A stretch of DNA of 64,000 bases, from NCBI GenBank assembly GCA_016704435.1, contig JADJAB010000007.1:62001-126000 (forward strand), given 5' to 3'. Origin of the DNA: Rhodobacter sp. (GTDB taxonomy: Bacteria > Pseudomonadota > Alphaproteobacteria > Rhodobacterales > Rhodobacteraceae). Both the position numbers and the translations under genes were made by a program. How positions within the stretch are numbered: the first letter of the stretch is position 1; every line of letters starts with the position of its first letter. The notes under the pieces are model-generated. The model did no database searches. It worked only from the letters and a program-made list of their open reading frames with translations, and was not told the DNA's origin. This document shows, in pieces, positions 54,415 through 63,368 of the stretch.

Positions 54415-54470
54415 CTTCATCTTGGCTCAAATACTCCGCGGGGGGTCCGGGGGCGGCGCACGCCCCCGGT
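54415..54470. repeat. Intergenic repeat unit overlapping the ligase 3' end
   Basis: CTTCATCTTGGCTC plus AAATACTCC (54415-54437) matches the dispersed unit at 10822 and 61292. It is followed by GGGGGTCCGGGGGCGGCG and CGCCCCCGG, a GC inverted repeat (about 54440-54469). The TGA of the DNA ligase (54429-54427) is inside the unit. Confidence 0.65.
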
Positions 54471-56061
54471 CCGGCCCCAGCAAGGCGCGCAACCCCTGAA
54501 CCGTGTCGATCTCGGCCACCGGCTTGTCGCGCTGCCAGCGCAGGATGCGCGGAACGCGCAGCGCCACGCCTGCCTTGTGGCGCGGGCTGTCCTGGATGCC
54601 CTCGAAGGCGATCTCGAAGACCAGTTCGGGCGGCACCTGACGCACCGGGCCAAAGCGTTCCAGCGTATGCGCCTGCACCCAACTGGCGATCTCGGCGAAC
54701 TCGGCGTCGGTCAGGCCGGAACCGGCCCTGGCAACCGGCACCAGCGCGTCGCCATCGCGCACCGCAAAGGTGAAGTCGGCATATAGCCCCGCTCGCTGCC
54801 CGCGCCCGGCCTGGGCATAGATCATCACGGCATCCACGGTGAAAGGATCCGGCATCCACTTCCACCAATCGCCCCGCTTGCGCCCCGTGCCATAGCCGGA
54901 CGCTCCGGACTTCAGCATCAATCCTTCGGCGCCCCGGTCGCGGGCTGCATCGCGCAGCGCGGCCAGACCAGCCCAGTCCGCAAAGGGCACCAGCGCCGAG
55001 GCCGCCAGCGGCAGGCCTTGCGGCAGGCGCGACAGCAGGTGTTCCAGCCGGGCGCGGCGGTCGCGCAGGGGCAGGGCGCGGAGGTCCGCACCCGCCTCTT
55101 CCAGCAGGTCAAAGGCCAGAAACCGCGCCGGGGCGTCGCGCAACACTGTCTTCGGCACTGCCTTGCGCCCGATCCGGCGTTGCAGGGTGGCGACAGGCAG
55201 CGGGCGGTCCTGCGCGGCGTCCCAGGCCAGCACCTCGCCATCGATCACCGTGCCCGCGGGCAAGACATCCGCAAGCGGCGCGAATTCGGGGAAGCGGTCG
55301 GTGATCAGTTCCTCCCCCCGCGACCACAGGGCGAAGGCACCGGGCCGCGCGATCAACTGGCCGCGGATCCCGTCCCATTTCCATTCGGCCAGCCAGTCGC
55401 CGGGCGGCCCCAGGGTCTCCGGCGCCTCATCCAGCGGCGCGGCCAGCGCAAAGGGATAGGGCCGCGCCTCGGCCCCGTCCGCACCCGCCAGCAGATCGGC
55501 AAAGCTGGTCTTTGCCGGATCCCACTTTCCCATCAGCCGATGCGCCAGCGCCGCGCTGTCCAGGCCGCTGGCTTCGGCCAGCGCCCGCGTCATCAGCCCG
55601 CGCGACACCGTCATACGAAATCCGCCGGTCAGGAGCTTGATGAACAGGAACCGCTCGACCGGCGGCAGGCCCGCCCAGGCGGCCAGGACCGCCGCGCGGC
55701 GCAGCTCCGCCGGCTGGCCGGGCAGCCGCGCAAGGCCGCCGATCGTTTCGGCCAGGCCCGGAGATGCCTCCGGCGCCACCGCCACCACAGGCAGGATCAG
55801 CGCGATCGTCTCGGCCAGATCGCCGGTGACGGCATGGCATTCGTCGAAAAGCCAGGGCGGAACCCCCGCCGCCTCGGCCGCCCATTGCCGCAACTCCGTC
55901 GTGGTCGCCGCGCGCTTCGGGCGGCGGCCCGACAGCAGCGCCACGGTCCAGACCCGGTCCGCTTCGGGCGCAGTGCGGAAATGGACCGCCAGCGCCGCTG
56001 TCTTGGCCGCCAGCGACGTGGTGGCGTCCAGCGCCATGAAAAGCTGTGCAAAGGCCCTCAT
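54427..56061 (-). CDS. ATP-dependent DNA ligase (LigB/LigC-like)
   Basis: A 544-residue ligase with an N-terminal helical DNA-binding domain (about 1-200), the adenylation domain with nucleophile K228 in 'EWKWDGIRGQLI', and an OB-fold with 'MIYAQAGRGQRAGLYADFTF' and 'PSRHKAG'-like end ('GIQDSPRHKAGVALRVPRIL'). Most bacteria with this type couple it to the metallo-beta-lactamase exonuclease upstream; here the two genes overlap. Its last codons and stop are supplied by a repeat unit. A role in repair is expected. Confidence 0.92.
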   Translation of the reverse strand: MRAFAQLFMALDATTSLAAKTAALAVHFRTAPEADRVWTVALLSGRRPKRAATTTELRQWAAEAAGVPPWLFDECHAVTGDLAETIALILPVVAVAPEASPGLAETIGGLARLPGQPAELRRAAVLAAWAGLPPVERFLFIKLLTGGFRMTVSRGLMTRALAEASGLDSAALAHRLMGKWDPAKTSFADLLAGADGAEARPYPFALAAPLDEAPETLGPPGDWLAEWKWDGIRGQLIARPGAFALWSRGEELITDRFPEFAPLADVLPAGTVIDGEVLAWDAAQDRPLPVATLQRRIGRKAVPKTVLRDAPARFLAFDLLEEAGADLRALPLRDRRARLEHLLSRLPQGLPLAASALVPFADWAGLAALRDAARDRGAEGLMLKSGASGYGTGRKRGDWWKWMPDPFTVDAVMIYAQAGRGQRAGLYADFTFAVRDGDALVPVARAGSGLTDAEFAEIASWVQAHTLERFGPVRQVPPELVFEIAFEGIQDSPRHKAGVALRVPRILRWQRDKPVAEIDTVQGLRALLGPDRGRAPPPDPPRSI

Positions 56062-57055
56062 CCGGGCTCTTCCGTCCCGGCGCCGAACTCGGTCCGCAAG
56101 GGGGCGGCGTCCAGCCCCTCTTCGCCCAGCCAGCGGGCAAGGCATCGGTATAGCCATGCGTCGCCAGCACGCGGGTCGCCCCGGTGGCACGGATCGCGGC
56201 GTTCAGCCCGTCCCAATCGGCATGGTCCGACAGCGCGAAGCCCTGCGGCAGGCCCCGGCGACGGCGGATGCCGCGCACCGCCATCCAGCCCGAGGCCATC
56301 GCCTCTTCGTCCGGCGCAAAGCGTTTCGTCCAGGCGCTGCCAAGGACCGATGGCGGTGCGATGACCAGCGCGCCGGGGTGGGTTTTCGCGGTGACGGCCG
56401 GGGTGACACGGATCGTGTCAGGCAAGGCATAGCCCTGCGCCCGCAGGACCGCGTTGATGTCTTCGACCGCGCCATGGGACAGGATCGGCCCTTGCGGCGG
56501 CAGCGCTGCAATCAGGCGCTGGGCCTTGCCGAAGCTGTAGGCGGCGAGGATCGAGGTCTTGCCCGCCGCCGCATTGCCCGCCCACCAGGCGGCAATATCG
56601 GCCATCACCTCGGGCTGCGGGCGCCAGCGAAAGACCGGCAGGCCAAAGGTGCATTCGGAAATGAAGGTGTGGCAGGCGACCGGCTCGAAAGCTTCGGCCA
56701 GCCCGTCCGCCTCGGTCTTGTAGTCGCCCGAAACGACCCAGACTTCGCCCGCCCGTTCGACCCGGATCTGGGCCGAGCCGGGCACATGCCCCGCCGCATG
56801 GAACGACACGGTGACGGCCCCGATGCGCTGCCTTTGGCCAAAGGGCAAGGCCTCTGCCGTGATGGCGCCCAGCCGGTGGCGGATCACCGGCAGCGCCTCG
56901 GGCGTGGCCATGTAGGCGGCATGGCCGGGGCGCGCGTGGTCGGAATGGCCATGCGTGACCAGGGCGCGGGCAACCGGGCGCCAGGGGTCGATATGGAAAT
57001 CCCCCGCGGGGCAGTAAAGGCCCTGGGGGGTAAGGGTGAGAACAGCGCTTGCCAT
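56058..57055 (-). pseudogene. Ligase-associated DNA exonuclease (metallo-beta-lactamase), single frameshift
   Basis: A metallo-beta-lactamase/beta-CASP nuclease. The metal motif H-x-H-x-D-H is intact ('LVTHGHSDHARPGHAAYM', H35-H40), with 'VWVSGDYKTEADG' and 'TFISECTFGLPVF' following. After 'RVLATHGYTDAL' the frame breaks: one C seems to be missing at about 56138, and adding it gives ARWLGEEGLDAAPLRTEFGA and a TGA at 56060-56058 that overlaps the ligase ATG. Length 998 bases, one short of a multiple of three. The core is undamaged, so error in the assembly is likely. Confidence 0.83.
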
Positions 57056-57972
57056 CGGCGCAAGGGTAGTGCAGCCGGTGCAGGACGCAAGGCAGACCGC
57101 GGTGACGCGGCGGAGAAGCGGGCCGGCAACACGCCCGCATGCGACATCACTGCCTTCTTTTGCAGACCGCCGCCCGGCAGTCCATTGTCGCCGTCCTTGT
57201 CCGCGCGATCCGTCGGGGACGAGGGCAGTCCCCACGTGCCGCAGACAGCCGATCACCTCGGGATACACCGCGATGATGGCGGCGTCCGACCACTGCACGG
57301 CATCCGCTTTCGACAGGACCGCCCGGTTTCGCCGCAGCGCCTCGCCCATGCCGCGGTACTGGCCGGCCGCGCCACGCCCGTCCAGGAAGTCGACCGATGT
57401 GCCGGTCTTCGGAACGAAGGCCACGGTTCTTCCGATGGCTGTTCCTCGCCGCGGCACGCGACGGGCTGCCGCGATCGAATGCAGGCAAGTCGAAGGTCAC
57501 AAGGCCCTGCGCCCGTTGGACCTGCGCCGGGACATCGCCTTCGGCATCGGTTTGCAGCAGGACCGGCCGCTGGTTGTCCGTTCAGGACGGCAAGCCCATG
57601 GCGCGGCCCCAACGAGCGGGCGAAATGGGAAGGTCCGTTCCATGCAGCCGTCCGGAGGGCGTTACGGGGGAGCATTTCACCCCTGTTCCCCGGCCATCAG
57701 GCCCCACGCCAGGTTCCGCCCCGTCGCCGATCCGTCACCGCGCATCCGGTGGCCAAAGCCTGGCGCCATTGCAGCGCCCCGTCATCCACATTCCGTGGCA
57801 ACGCCGCCAAGCGGGGGCGCAAGGCCCCCCGAGGCGGCTCCTCCTCACCTCCGCCACCCGGTGCTGTCCGAAAAAGCGGCGAAATGCGACGATTCCGTCG
57901 GGAAATCCCGCAAAAGGCTTTACCGATGCGCTTTGGAAGCGTTGACTGGCGCCAAGGACAGCGGGGACCGTA
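57056..57972. other. Gene-poor stretch, no confident coding sequence
   Basis: About 0.9 kb between the exonuclease start and the ATP-grasp gene. On the minus strand a segment about 57240-57440 reads 'VAFVPKTGTSVDFLDGRGAA' and 'AVQWSDAAIIAVYPEVIGC', which has protein-like character but no clear start, stop or family; it is broken in the flanks. It may be a decayed gene. No promoter or repeat stands out apart from the G/C-rich context. Confidence 0.5.
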
Positions 57973-59388
57973 GTGACCACCTATTTCAACGAGATGACCG
58001 GAACCGGCGGCGACCTGCGCCTTCCCTATGCCCGCCTGCAGGACTGGGTGCAGTCGATGCCGGTAGAACTGCGCACATTGAAACAGGCCGAGGCCGAGGC
58101 CCTTTTCCGCCGCATCGGCATCACCTTCGCCGTCTACGGCGAGGGCGGCGATCCCGACCGGCTGATCCCGTTCGACATGTTCCCGCGCGTCTTCGCCGCC
58201 GCCGAATGGGCGCGGCTGGAAAAGGGCATCAAGCAGCGCGCCCGCGCCCTGAACGCCTTTCTGGTCGATGTCTATGGGCGCGGCGAGATCATTCGCGCCG
58301 GCCGCATCCCCGCCCGGCTGATCCACGAAAACGAGGCCTATGAAAAGGAAGTCGCGGGCTTCGTGCCGCCCAAGGGGGTCTATTCCCACATCGTCGGCAT
58401 CGACATCGTGCGCACCGGGCCGGAGGAGTTCTTCGTGCTCGAGGACAACTGCCGCACGCCCTCGGGCGTCAGCTACATGCTGGAGAACCGCGAGATCATG
58501 ATGCGGATGTTCCCCGCACTCTTCCGCGAGAACCGCATCGAGCCGGTCGACAACTACTCCGAGGCGCTGCGCCGCACTCTGGCCAGCGTGGCCCCGGCGA
58601 AATGCCGGGGTGAGCCGAACATCGTCATCCTCACCCCCGGCCATTTCAACAGCGCCTATTACGAGCATTCGCTGCTGGCCGACCTGATGGGCGTCGATCT
58701 GGTCGAAGGCCAGGATCTGTTCGTCGAGGGCGAATTCGTCTATGCCCGCACCACCGAAGGGCCGAAGCGGGTCGATGTGATCTACCGCCGGATCGATGAC
58801 GACTATCTCGATCCGTTGTGCTTTCGCCCCGACAGCATGGTCGGCGTGCCGGGGCTGATGGATGTCTACCGCTCGGGCGGGGTGTCGATCTGTTCGGCCC
58901 CCGGTGCGGGGGTGGCCGATGACAAGGCGGTCTACACCTATGTGCCGGAAATGGTGCGCTTCTACCTGGGCGAAGAACCGATCCTGAACAATGTCCCGAC
59001 CTGGCAATGCGGCAAGCCCGACGATTGCGGGTATGTGCTGGCGAACCTGGCCGACCTGGTGGTGAAAGAGGTGCACGGCTCGGGCGGCTACGGCATGCTG
59101 GTGGGGCCGAAGGCCAGCGCGGCCGAAGTGGAGGCGTTTCGCCTGAAGATCGCGGCGGACCCCGACAACTACATCGCCCAGCCGACGCTGGCGCTGTCCA
59201 CCGTGCCGACCTTCGTCGAGGAAGGCGTGGCGCCGCGCCATGTCGACCTGCGGCCCTATTGCCTGGTTGGCGAGCGGATCGAACTGGTGCCCGGCGGGCT
59301 GACGCGGGTGGCGCTGAAGGAGGGCTCGCTGGTGGTGAACTCGTCGCAGGGCGGCGGCGTCAAGGACACCTGGGTGCTGGCGGAGTGA
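57973..59388 (+). CDS. Circularly permuted ATP-grasp type 2 protein
   Basis: A 471-residue protein of the COG2308 family, predicted to form amide or ester bonds with ATP. Marks are 'HENEAYEKEVAGFVPPKGVY', 'EEFFVLEDNCRTPSGVSYML' and 'VVKEVHGSGGYGMLVGP' (ATP-grasp lysine and Gly loop), with 'GLTRVALKEGSLVVNSSQGG' at the end. GTG start at 57973. It is the first gene of a unit with alpha-E and transglutaminase genes (4 and 0 base gaps), a known association with the Anbu peptidase. Confidence 0.92.
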   Translation: MTTYFNEMTGTGGDLRLPYARLQDWVQSMPVELRTLKQAEAEALFRRIGITFAVYGEGGDPDRLIPFDMFPRVFAAAEWARLEKGIKQRARALNAFLVDVYGRGEIIRAGRIPARLIHENEAYEKEVAGFVPPKGVYSHIVGIDIVRTGPEEFFVLEDNCRTPSGVSYMLENREIMMRMFPALFRENRIEPVDNYSEALRRTLASVAPAKCRGEPNIVILTPGHFNSAYYEHSLLADLMGVDLVEGQDLFVEGEFVYARTTEGPKRVDVIYRRIDDDYLDPLCFRPDSMVGVPGLMDVYRSGGVSICSAPGAGVADDKAVYTYVPEMVRFYLGEEPILNNVPTWQCGKPDDCGYVLANLADLVVKEVHGSGGYGMLVGPKASAAEVEAFRLKIAADPDNYIAQPTLALSTVPTFVEEGVAPRHVDLRPYCLVGERIELVPGGLTRVALKEGSLVVNSSQGGGVKDTWVLAE

Positions 59389-59392
59389 TGCA

Positions 59393-60346
59393 ATGCTGAG
59401 CCGGACCGCCGACAACCTCTACTGGATCGCCCGCTACATGGAGCGCGCCGATACTTCGGCCCGGTTCCTCGACGTGGGCAGCCGGATCAGCCTGATCCCC
59501 TCGACCCATGGCTATCGCAGCGAATGGGACAGCCTGTTGCAGGCCTCGGGCATGGCCGAGGGCTTTCGCAGCAAATACGGCGACCCGGTGCAGCGCAACC
59601 TGGAAAGCTGGCTGTTCTTCGACCGCGACAACCCGTCATCGGTGGCCAGTTGCATCACCGCGGCACGCGAAAACGGCCGCATCGTGCGTACCGCACTGAC
59701 CAGCCAGGTCTGGGACGCGCTGAACACCGCATTCCAGGAACTGAAACAGCTCGAGCGCGAGGAACGCAGCGCGCTCGACCTTTCGCGGCTGACCGACTGG
59801 GTGATGCGCCACGCCGCCATGGTGCGCGGCTCGATCGACGCCACGCAGCTCAGGAAGGACGGCTTCGACTTCCTGAACATCGGCTACGATCTGGAGCGCG
59901 CCGACAACACCGCCCGGCTGCTGGACGTGAAATACTACGTGCTGTTGCCGCGGGCGGAATTCGTCGGGTCCGGCCTCGACAACTACCAGTGGACCACGCT
60001 TCTGCGCGCGATGGGGGCGCACCGGGCGTTTCACTGGGCTTACGGCGGCGAGGTGACGGCGGCGAAGATCGCGCATTTCCTGATCCTCAACCCGCAAAGC
60101 CCGCGGTCCCTCATCACCTGCGTCGCGGGCATGGCGAACCACCTCGGGCGGCTGGCCAAGGCCTATGGCCGTGAGACCGAAGCGCTGGACAAGGCCCGCG
60201 CCTTGCTGGCCGAACTGGAAGGAGAGACGGTGGACCGCATCTTCGACGAAGGCCTGCACGAATACCTTACCCGGTTCGTCCGCGACAGCGCGGGACTGGG
60301 GCTGGCGATCCATGACATCTATCTCAGCGGGGAGATGCGCACCTGA
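59393..60346 (+). CDS. Alpha-E domain protein (DUF403)
   Basis: A 317-residue, mostly helical protein of COG2307. The start 'LSRTADNLYWIARYMERADT' and 'GSIDATQLRKDGFDFLNIGYD' are family hallmarks. No catalytic residues are known. It always accompanies the ATP-grasp type 2 gene in such clusters, so a role as partner or substrate carrier is assumed. The stop overlaps the transglutaminase start by one base. Confidence 0.92.
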   Translation: MLSRTADNLYWIARYMERADTSARFLDVGSRISLIPSTHGYRSEWDSLLQASGMAEGFRSKYGDPVQRNLESWLFFDRDNPSSVASCITAARENGRIVRTALTSQVWDALNTAFQELKQLEREERSALDLSRLTDWVMRHAAMVRGSIDATQLRKDGFDFLNIGYDLERADNTARLLDVKYYVLLPRAEFVGSGLDNYQWTTLLRAMGAHRAFHWAYGGEVTAAKIAHFLILNPQSPRSLITCVAGMANHLGRLAKAYGRETEALDKARALLAELEGETVDRIFDEGLHEYLTRFVRDSAGLGLAIHDIYLSGEMRT

Positions 60347-61161
60347 TGCGGCTGACGGTCGATCATGTCACCACCTATCGTTACAGCCAGCCGGTCCGGT
60401 CGGTGGTGCAAAGCCACCGGCTGACGCCCTCGGTCCACGAGGGGCAGAAGTCCCTGGACTGGGACGTGCTGGTCAGTGACGGCGTGCCGGGCGGCAGCTA
60501 CCGCGACGGGGCCGGCGACCGGGTGCAGGGCTGGACGGTGGCGGGGCCGGTCACCGCGATCACCGTCAGCGTGCGCGGCACGGTCGAGACCGAGGACACC
60601 TCCGGCGTCCTGCGCGGCTACCGCGAAAGCGTGGCGCCGGGCGCCTATCTGCGCGAGACCGAGGCCACGGCGCTGGGTGCGGGGTTGCGCGATCTGGTCG
60701 CCGGGATCGCTGCGGCCGACCGGCTGGAGCTTGCGCATGCGCTGGCGGACGCTGTTGCCGGGGCCATCGCCTACCGTCCCGGCGTGACCCATGCCCATAC
60801 CACCGCGGCCGAGGCCCTGACCCTCGGCGAGGGCGTCTGCCAGGACCATGCCCATGTGCTGATCGCCTGCGCGCGCGTCCATGCAATACCGGCGCGCTAC
60901 GTCTCGGGCTATCTGTCCGCGACCGAGGATGGTGCTCCGCACGAGGCCGCCCATGCCTGGGCCGAACTGCATGTGCCGGGGCTTGGCTGGGTGGGCTTCG
61001 ATGCGGCCAACCGCTGCTGCCCGGATGACCGCTACATCCGCCTCGGGTCGGGCTCCGACGCCCGCGCCGCCGCGCCGATCCGCGGCATCGCCCGGGGCCT
61101 GACAAGCGCCGCGCCGGAGGCGCTGGACGTCGTGGTCGCGGTGTTGGCCTCGGAGCAGTAA
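60346..61161 (+). CDS. Transglutaminase-like cysteine protease family protein
   Basis: A 271-residue protein with an N-terminal bacterial transglutaminase-like domain (about 1-80) and the papain-like transglutaminase core. Triad candidates are C165 ('LGEGVCQDHAHV'), H203 ('AAHAWAELHVPG') and D219 ('WVGFDAANRC'). It may cleave or cross-link an amide made by the ATP-grasp enzyme. Third gene of the cluster, with start overlapping the alpha-E stop. Confidence 0.92.
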   Translation: MRLTVDHVTTYRYSQPVRSVVQSHRLTPSVHEGQKSLDWDVLVSDGVPGGSYRDGAGDRVQGWTVAGPVTAITVSVRGTVETEDTSGVLRGYRESVAPGAYLRETEATALGAGLRDLVAGIAAADRLELAHALADAVAGAIAYRPGVTHAHTTAAEALTLGEGVCQDHAHVLIACARVHAIPARYVSGYLSATEDGAPHEAAHAWAELHVPGLGWVGFDAANRCCPDDRYIRLGSGSDARAAAPIRGIARGLTSAAPEALDVVVAVLASEQ

Positions 61162-61167
61162 GGCAAT

Positions 61168-61405
61168 TGCGCGCCTGCCGGCGCAAGGCTATCTCGTTCT
61201 GCCGAGGGCGCGACTGCATCAGGCGCTGGCTGATGAGGGGCGCCGCCCCTCAAACTCCCTGGAGTATTTTGGCCAAGATGAAGGGAATGGGCTTCATCTT
61301 GGTGGAAATACTCCCGCGCGGCGCGCACGCCCGAGCCGGTTGGCGCGTTGCGCCAGAGGCGAGATGAAGGCTTGCAGCCGCGCGCGCATGCGCGGCTGCG
61401 CAATT
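61168..61405. repeat. Composite intergenic repeat, copy 2
   Basis: Second copy of the block structure at 10688-10925: GCGCGCCTGCCGGCGCAAG (about 61169-61187), GC palindrome GAGGGGCGCCGCCCCTC (61235-61251), GGAGTATTTTGGCCAAGATG unit (61261-61280), its inverted partner (61292-61314), then CCCGCGCGGCGCGC and CGAGCCGGTTGGCGCG. It separates the transglutaminase gene from the Anbu gene and fills most of the 373-base gap. Confidence 0.75.
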
Positions 61406-61534
61406 GGAAAACCGCCCGTCGGGGATGCGCCGCCGATTGCGGGGTGGAAAACGCAGCATCTCGGGCGAATGGCCTTTTCAAGCTCTTGCCGCGCGGCTAG
61501 CAAGGGGCCGGGTGCGCGGGCAAGGGGGGCCGGA

Positions 61535-62257
61535 TTGACCTATTGCGTGGGACTTCTGCTGAACGACGGTATCGTCTGCCTGTCGGACACCCGGACCAAT
61601 GCCGGGCTCGACAATATCTCGACCTATCGCAAGATGTTCAGCTTCGAAGAGCCGGGCGAGCGGGTCATCGTCATCATGACCGCGGGCAGCCTTTCGGTCA
61701 GCCAGACCACGCTGGCCGAGTTGCGCGAGGCGATCGAGGACCCCGAGGCCACGCCCGAGACCTCGATCATGCTGGCGCCGACCATGCTGAAGGTGGCCGA
61801 GATCGTCGGCGACCGTCTGGCTGCGGTACGCGCCGAGATCGACGACAAGATGTCGGCCGCACAGGGGGCCAGTTGCTCGATGATCGTCGCGGGCCAGCGC
61901 AAGGGTGGCGCGATGCGGCTGTTCCTGATCTATCCCGAGGGCAACTTCATCGAGGCAACCGAGGACACGCCGTTCCTGCAGATCGGCGAGCACAAGTATG
62001 GCAAGCCGATCCTTGACCGCGTGGTGCGACCCGAGACCACTCTGGCCGACGCGCAGAAGGCGGTGCTGCTGTCGATGGATTCGACGCTGCGCTCGAACTT
62101 GTCGGTGGGCATGCCGCTGGATCTGTGCGTGATCGAGACCGATGCCTGTCGCGTCACCATGCGCCGCCGGATCGAGGCGGGCGACCCGCAGTTCCGCGAC
62201 ATGTCGGACGCCTGGTCCAACGCGCTTCGCGACGGTTTCGGCAAGATCATGATCTGA
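61535..62257 (+). CDS. Anbu proteasome-type peptidase
   Basis: A 240-residue Ntn-hydrolase related to HslV and the 20S beta subunit. The TTG at 61535 is chosen because it places Thr at position 2 ('TYCVGLLLNDGIVCLSDTRT'), which becomes the N-terminal nucleophile after Met removal; the catalytic Lys-type residue is in 'YRKMFSF'. 'AGSLSVSQTTLAEL' follows the usual Gly-Ser pattern. The upstream open frame (from 61340) is not conserved and runs through the repeat. Known to occur with the three genes before it, from which it is separated here by a repeat. Confidence 0.92.
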   Translation: MTYCVGLLLNDGIVCLSDTRTNAGLDNISTYRKMFSFEEPGERVIVIMTAGSLSVSQTTLAELREAIEDPEATPETSIMLAPTMLKVAEIVGDRLAAVRAEIDDKMSAAQGASCSMIVAGQRKGGAMRLFLIYPEGNFIEATEDTPFLQIGEHKYGKPILDRVVRPETTLADAQKAVLLSMDSTLRSNLSVGMPLDLCVIETDACRVTMRRRIEAGDPQFRDMSDAWSNALRDGFGKIMI

Positions 62258-62293
62258 GTGTCGGGCAGTGTCCCGGACCGGATTGCCGCGACA

Positions 62294-62749
62294 TCAGATG
62301 ATGCCATGCCGTCGTAGCAGCGCCTCTTCGTCGCTCGATACCCAGCCGAAGACCTTCGGCTCTCCGTTCAACTGCTGCACGAAGTAGTGCACATCGAAAT
62401 CTATCGCTGTTTCGGGTCGATCCTTGCGGGCATAGGTTGCTGTCCAGCCGACATGGGCAACGCAATGATGGTCATCCATCGGGGAAATGCGGAAATCGCG
62501 TATCCGCATTTCCCGCGTCCCCATTGCCCGATAGCGGGCATGGCCTTGCGCCATGGCCGTCCTGAGCTGGTCGTCGTTCTTTCCGGCCAGCACCCCGGCT
62601 GGCGAGGCCGCGATGAACTCGGATGCGTAAAGTGCCGCGACCTCATCCATGTCGGCGGTGCCGCCGAGGGACTGATTGAAAAGGGTCTCCTAGCGTTTGA
62701 AGAACGCCCTTACGGTCGTTTCCCTTGTCTGCTCTCCCGGTGGGGCCAT
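62294..62749 (-). pseudogene. NTF2/SnoaL-like protein with an in-frame amber codon
   Basis: The intact part from an ATG at 62650 encodes 118 residues ('MDEVAALYASEFIAASPAGV', 'VGWTATYARKDRPETAIDFD', 'FGWVSSDEEALLRRHGII') in a SnoaL-like fold. The same frame upstream reads 'TTVRAFFKR', TAG at 62692-62690, then 'ETLFNQSLGGTADMDE', a normal family N-terminus in which a Tyr or similar codon is expected in place of TAG. An ATG at 62749 starts the longer form. A point mutation or error gives an amber stop; translation from 62650 would lack the first helix. Confidence 0.65.
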
Positions 62750-62858
62750 GACCAACATGGACGCAAGCGGAAACCCGGACCCAGACTGCCAATTGTCGCA
62801 GGGGGCTGGTCAAGCCGGCCCCGCAGCCCTACCTTCGAAGATGAAGGAGAGTGCAACC

Positions 62859-63176
62859 ATGCCCGAGCTTGTCCGTCTCTACATCCGGTCCGTGCTGATC
62901 GGTTTCGCCGTGGCCGCCGTCTTTGTTGCGGTGCTGATCTGGCAGGATGTGATGGGGGTGGGGCATCTGATCCTTGGTTCGCCGCAGGGCTGGATCGCGG
63001 CGCTGATGCTGGTGGTGTTCAACGGCATCGTCTTTTCCGGCGTCCAGTTCGGCCTTCGGGTGATGCTGATGGCCGAGGATGACACCGGCCCGAAAGGCGG
63101 TTTGCGCCAGCATTCGGGCAACGTCCCGGCGCTTGCTCCGGCGCCCGCGGCTGCTACGCGCCGCCACCGGAGATGA
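62859..63176 (+). CDS. Hypothetical two-helix membrane protein
   Basis: A 105-residue protein beginning 'MPELVRLYIRSVLIGFAVAA' with helices at about 10-30 and 44-68, and a Pro/Ala/Arg-rich cytosolic tail that ends 'TRRHRR'. AAGGAG (62844-62849) lies before the ATG at 62859; the frame is open back to 62697, but the upstream part lacks coding quality. No known function. Single gene. Confidence 0.75.
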   Translation: MPELVRLYIRSVLIGFAVAAVFVAVLIWQDVMGVGHLILGSPQGWIAALMLVVFNGIVFSGVQFGLRVMLMAEDDTGPKGGLRQHSGNVPALAPAPAAATRRHRR

Positions 63177-63368
63177 GGCCGGAGCACCGGTTGCCAGTCC
63201 GAACGATCACGCATTGCGACGGTTTCTGACGCGCCCGGCGTCGTATCGTGAAGCGCTGCGCCACCGATCGGCGTAACCGGGTAGGCCGGTGGCCCGGTGT
63301 GCAGTCGGTCCTTGGCATCGCGCCGCGCCCGTGCAGGGTGTGACGCTTTGCTGCCGGAGGCGCGTTCC

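Noticed and set aside
61340..61534. Longer N-terminus for the Anbu peptidase
   Set aside because: The extra codons pass through the dispersed repeat and would bury the Thr nucleophile, which must be N-terminal.
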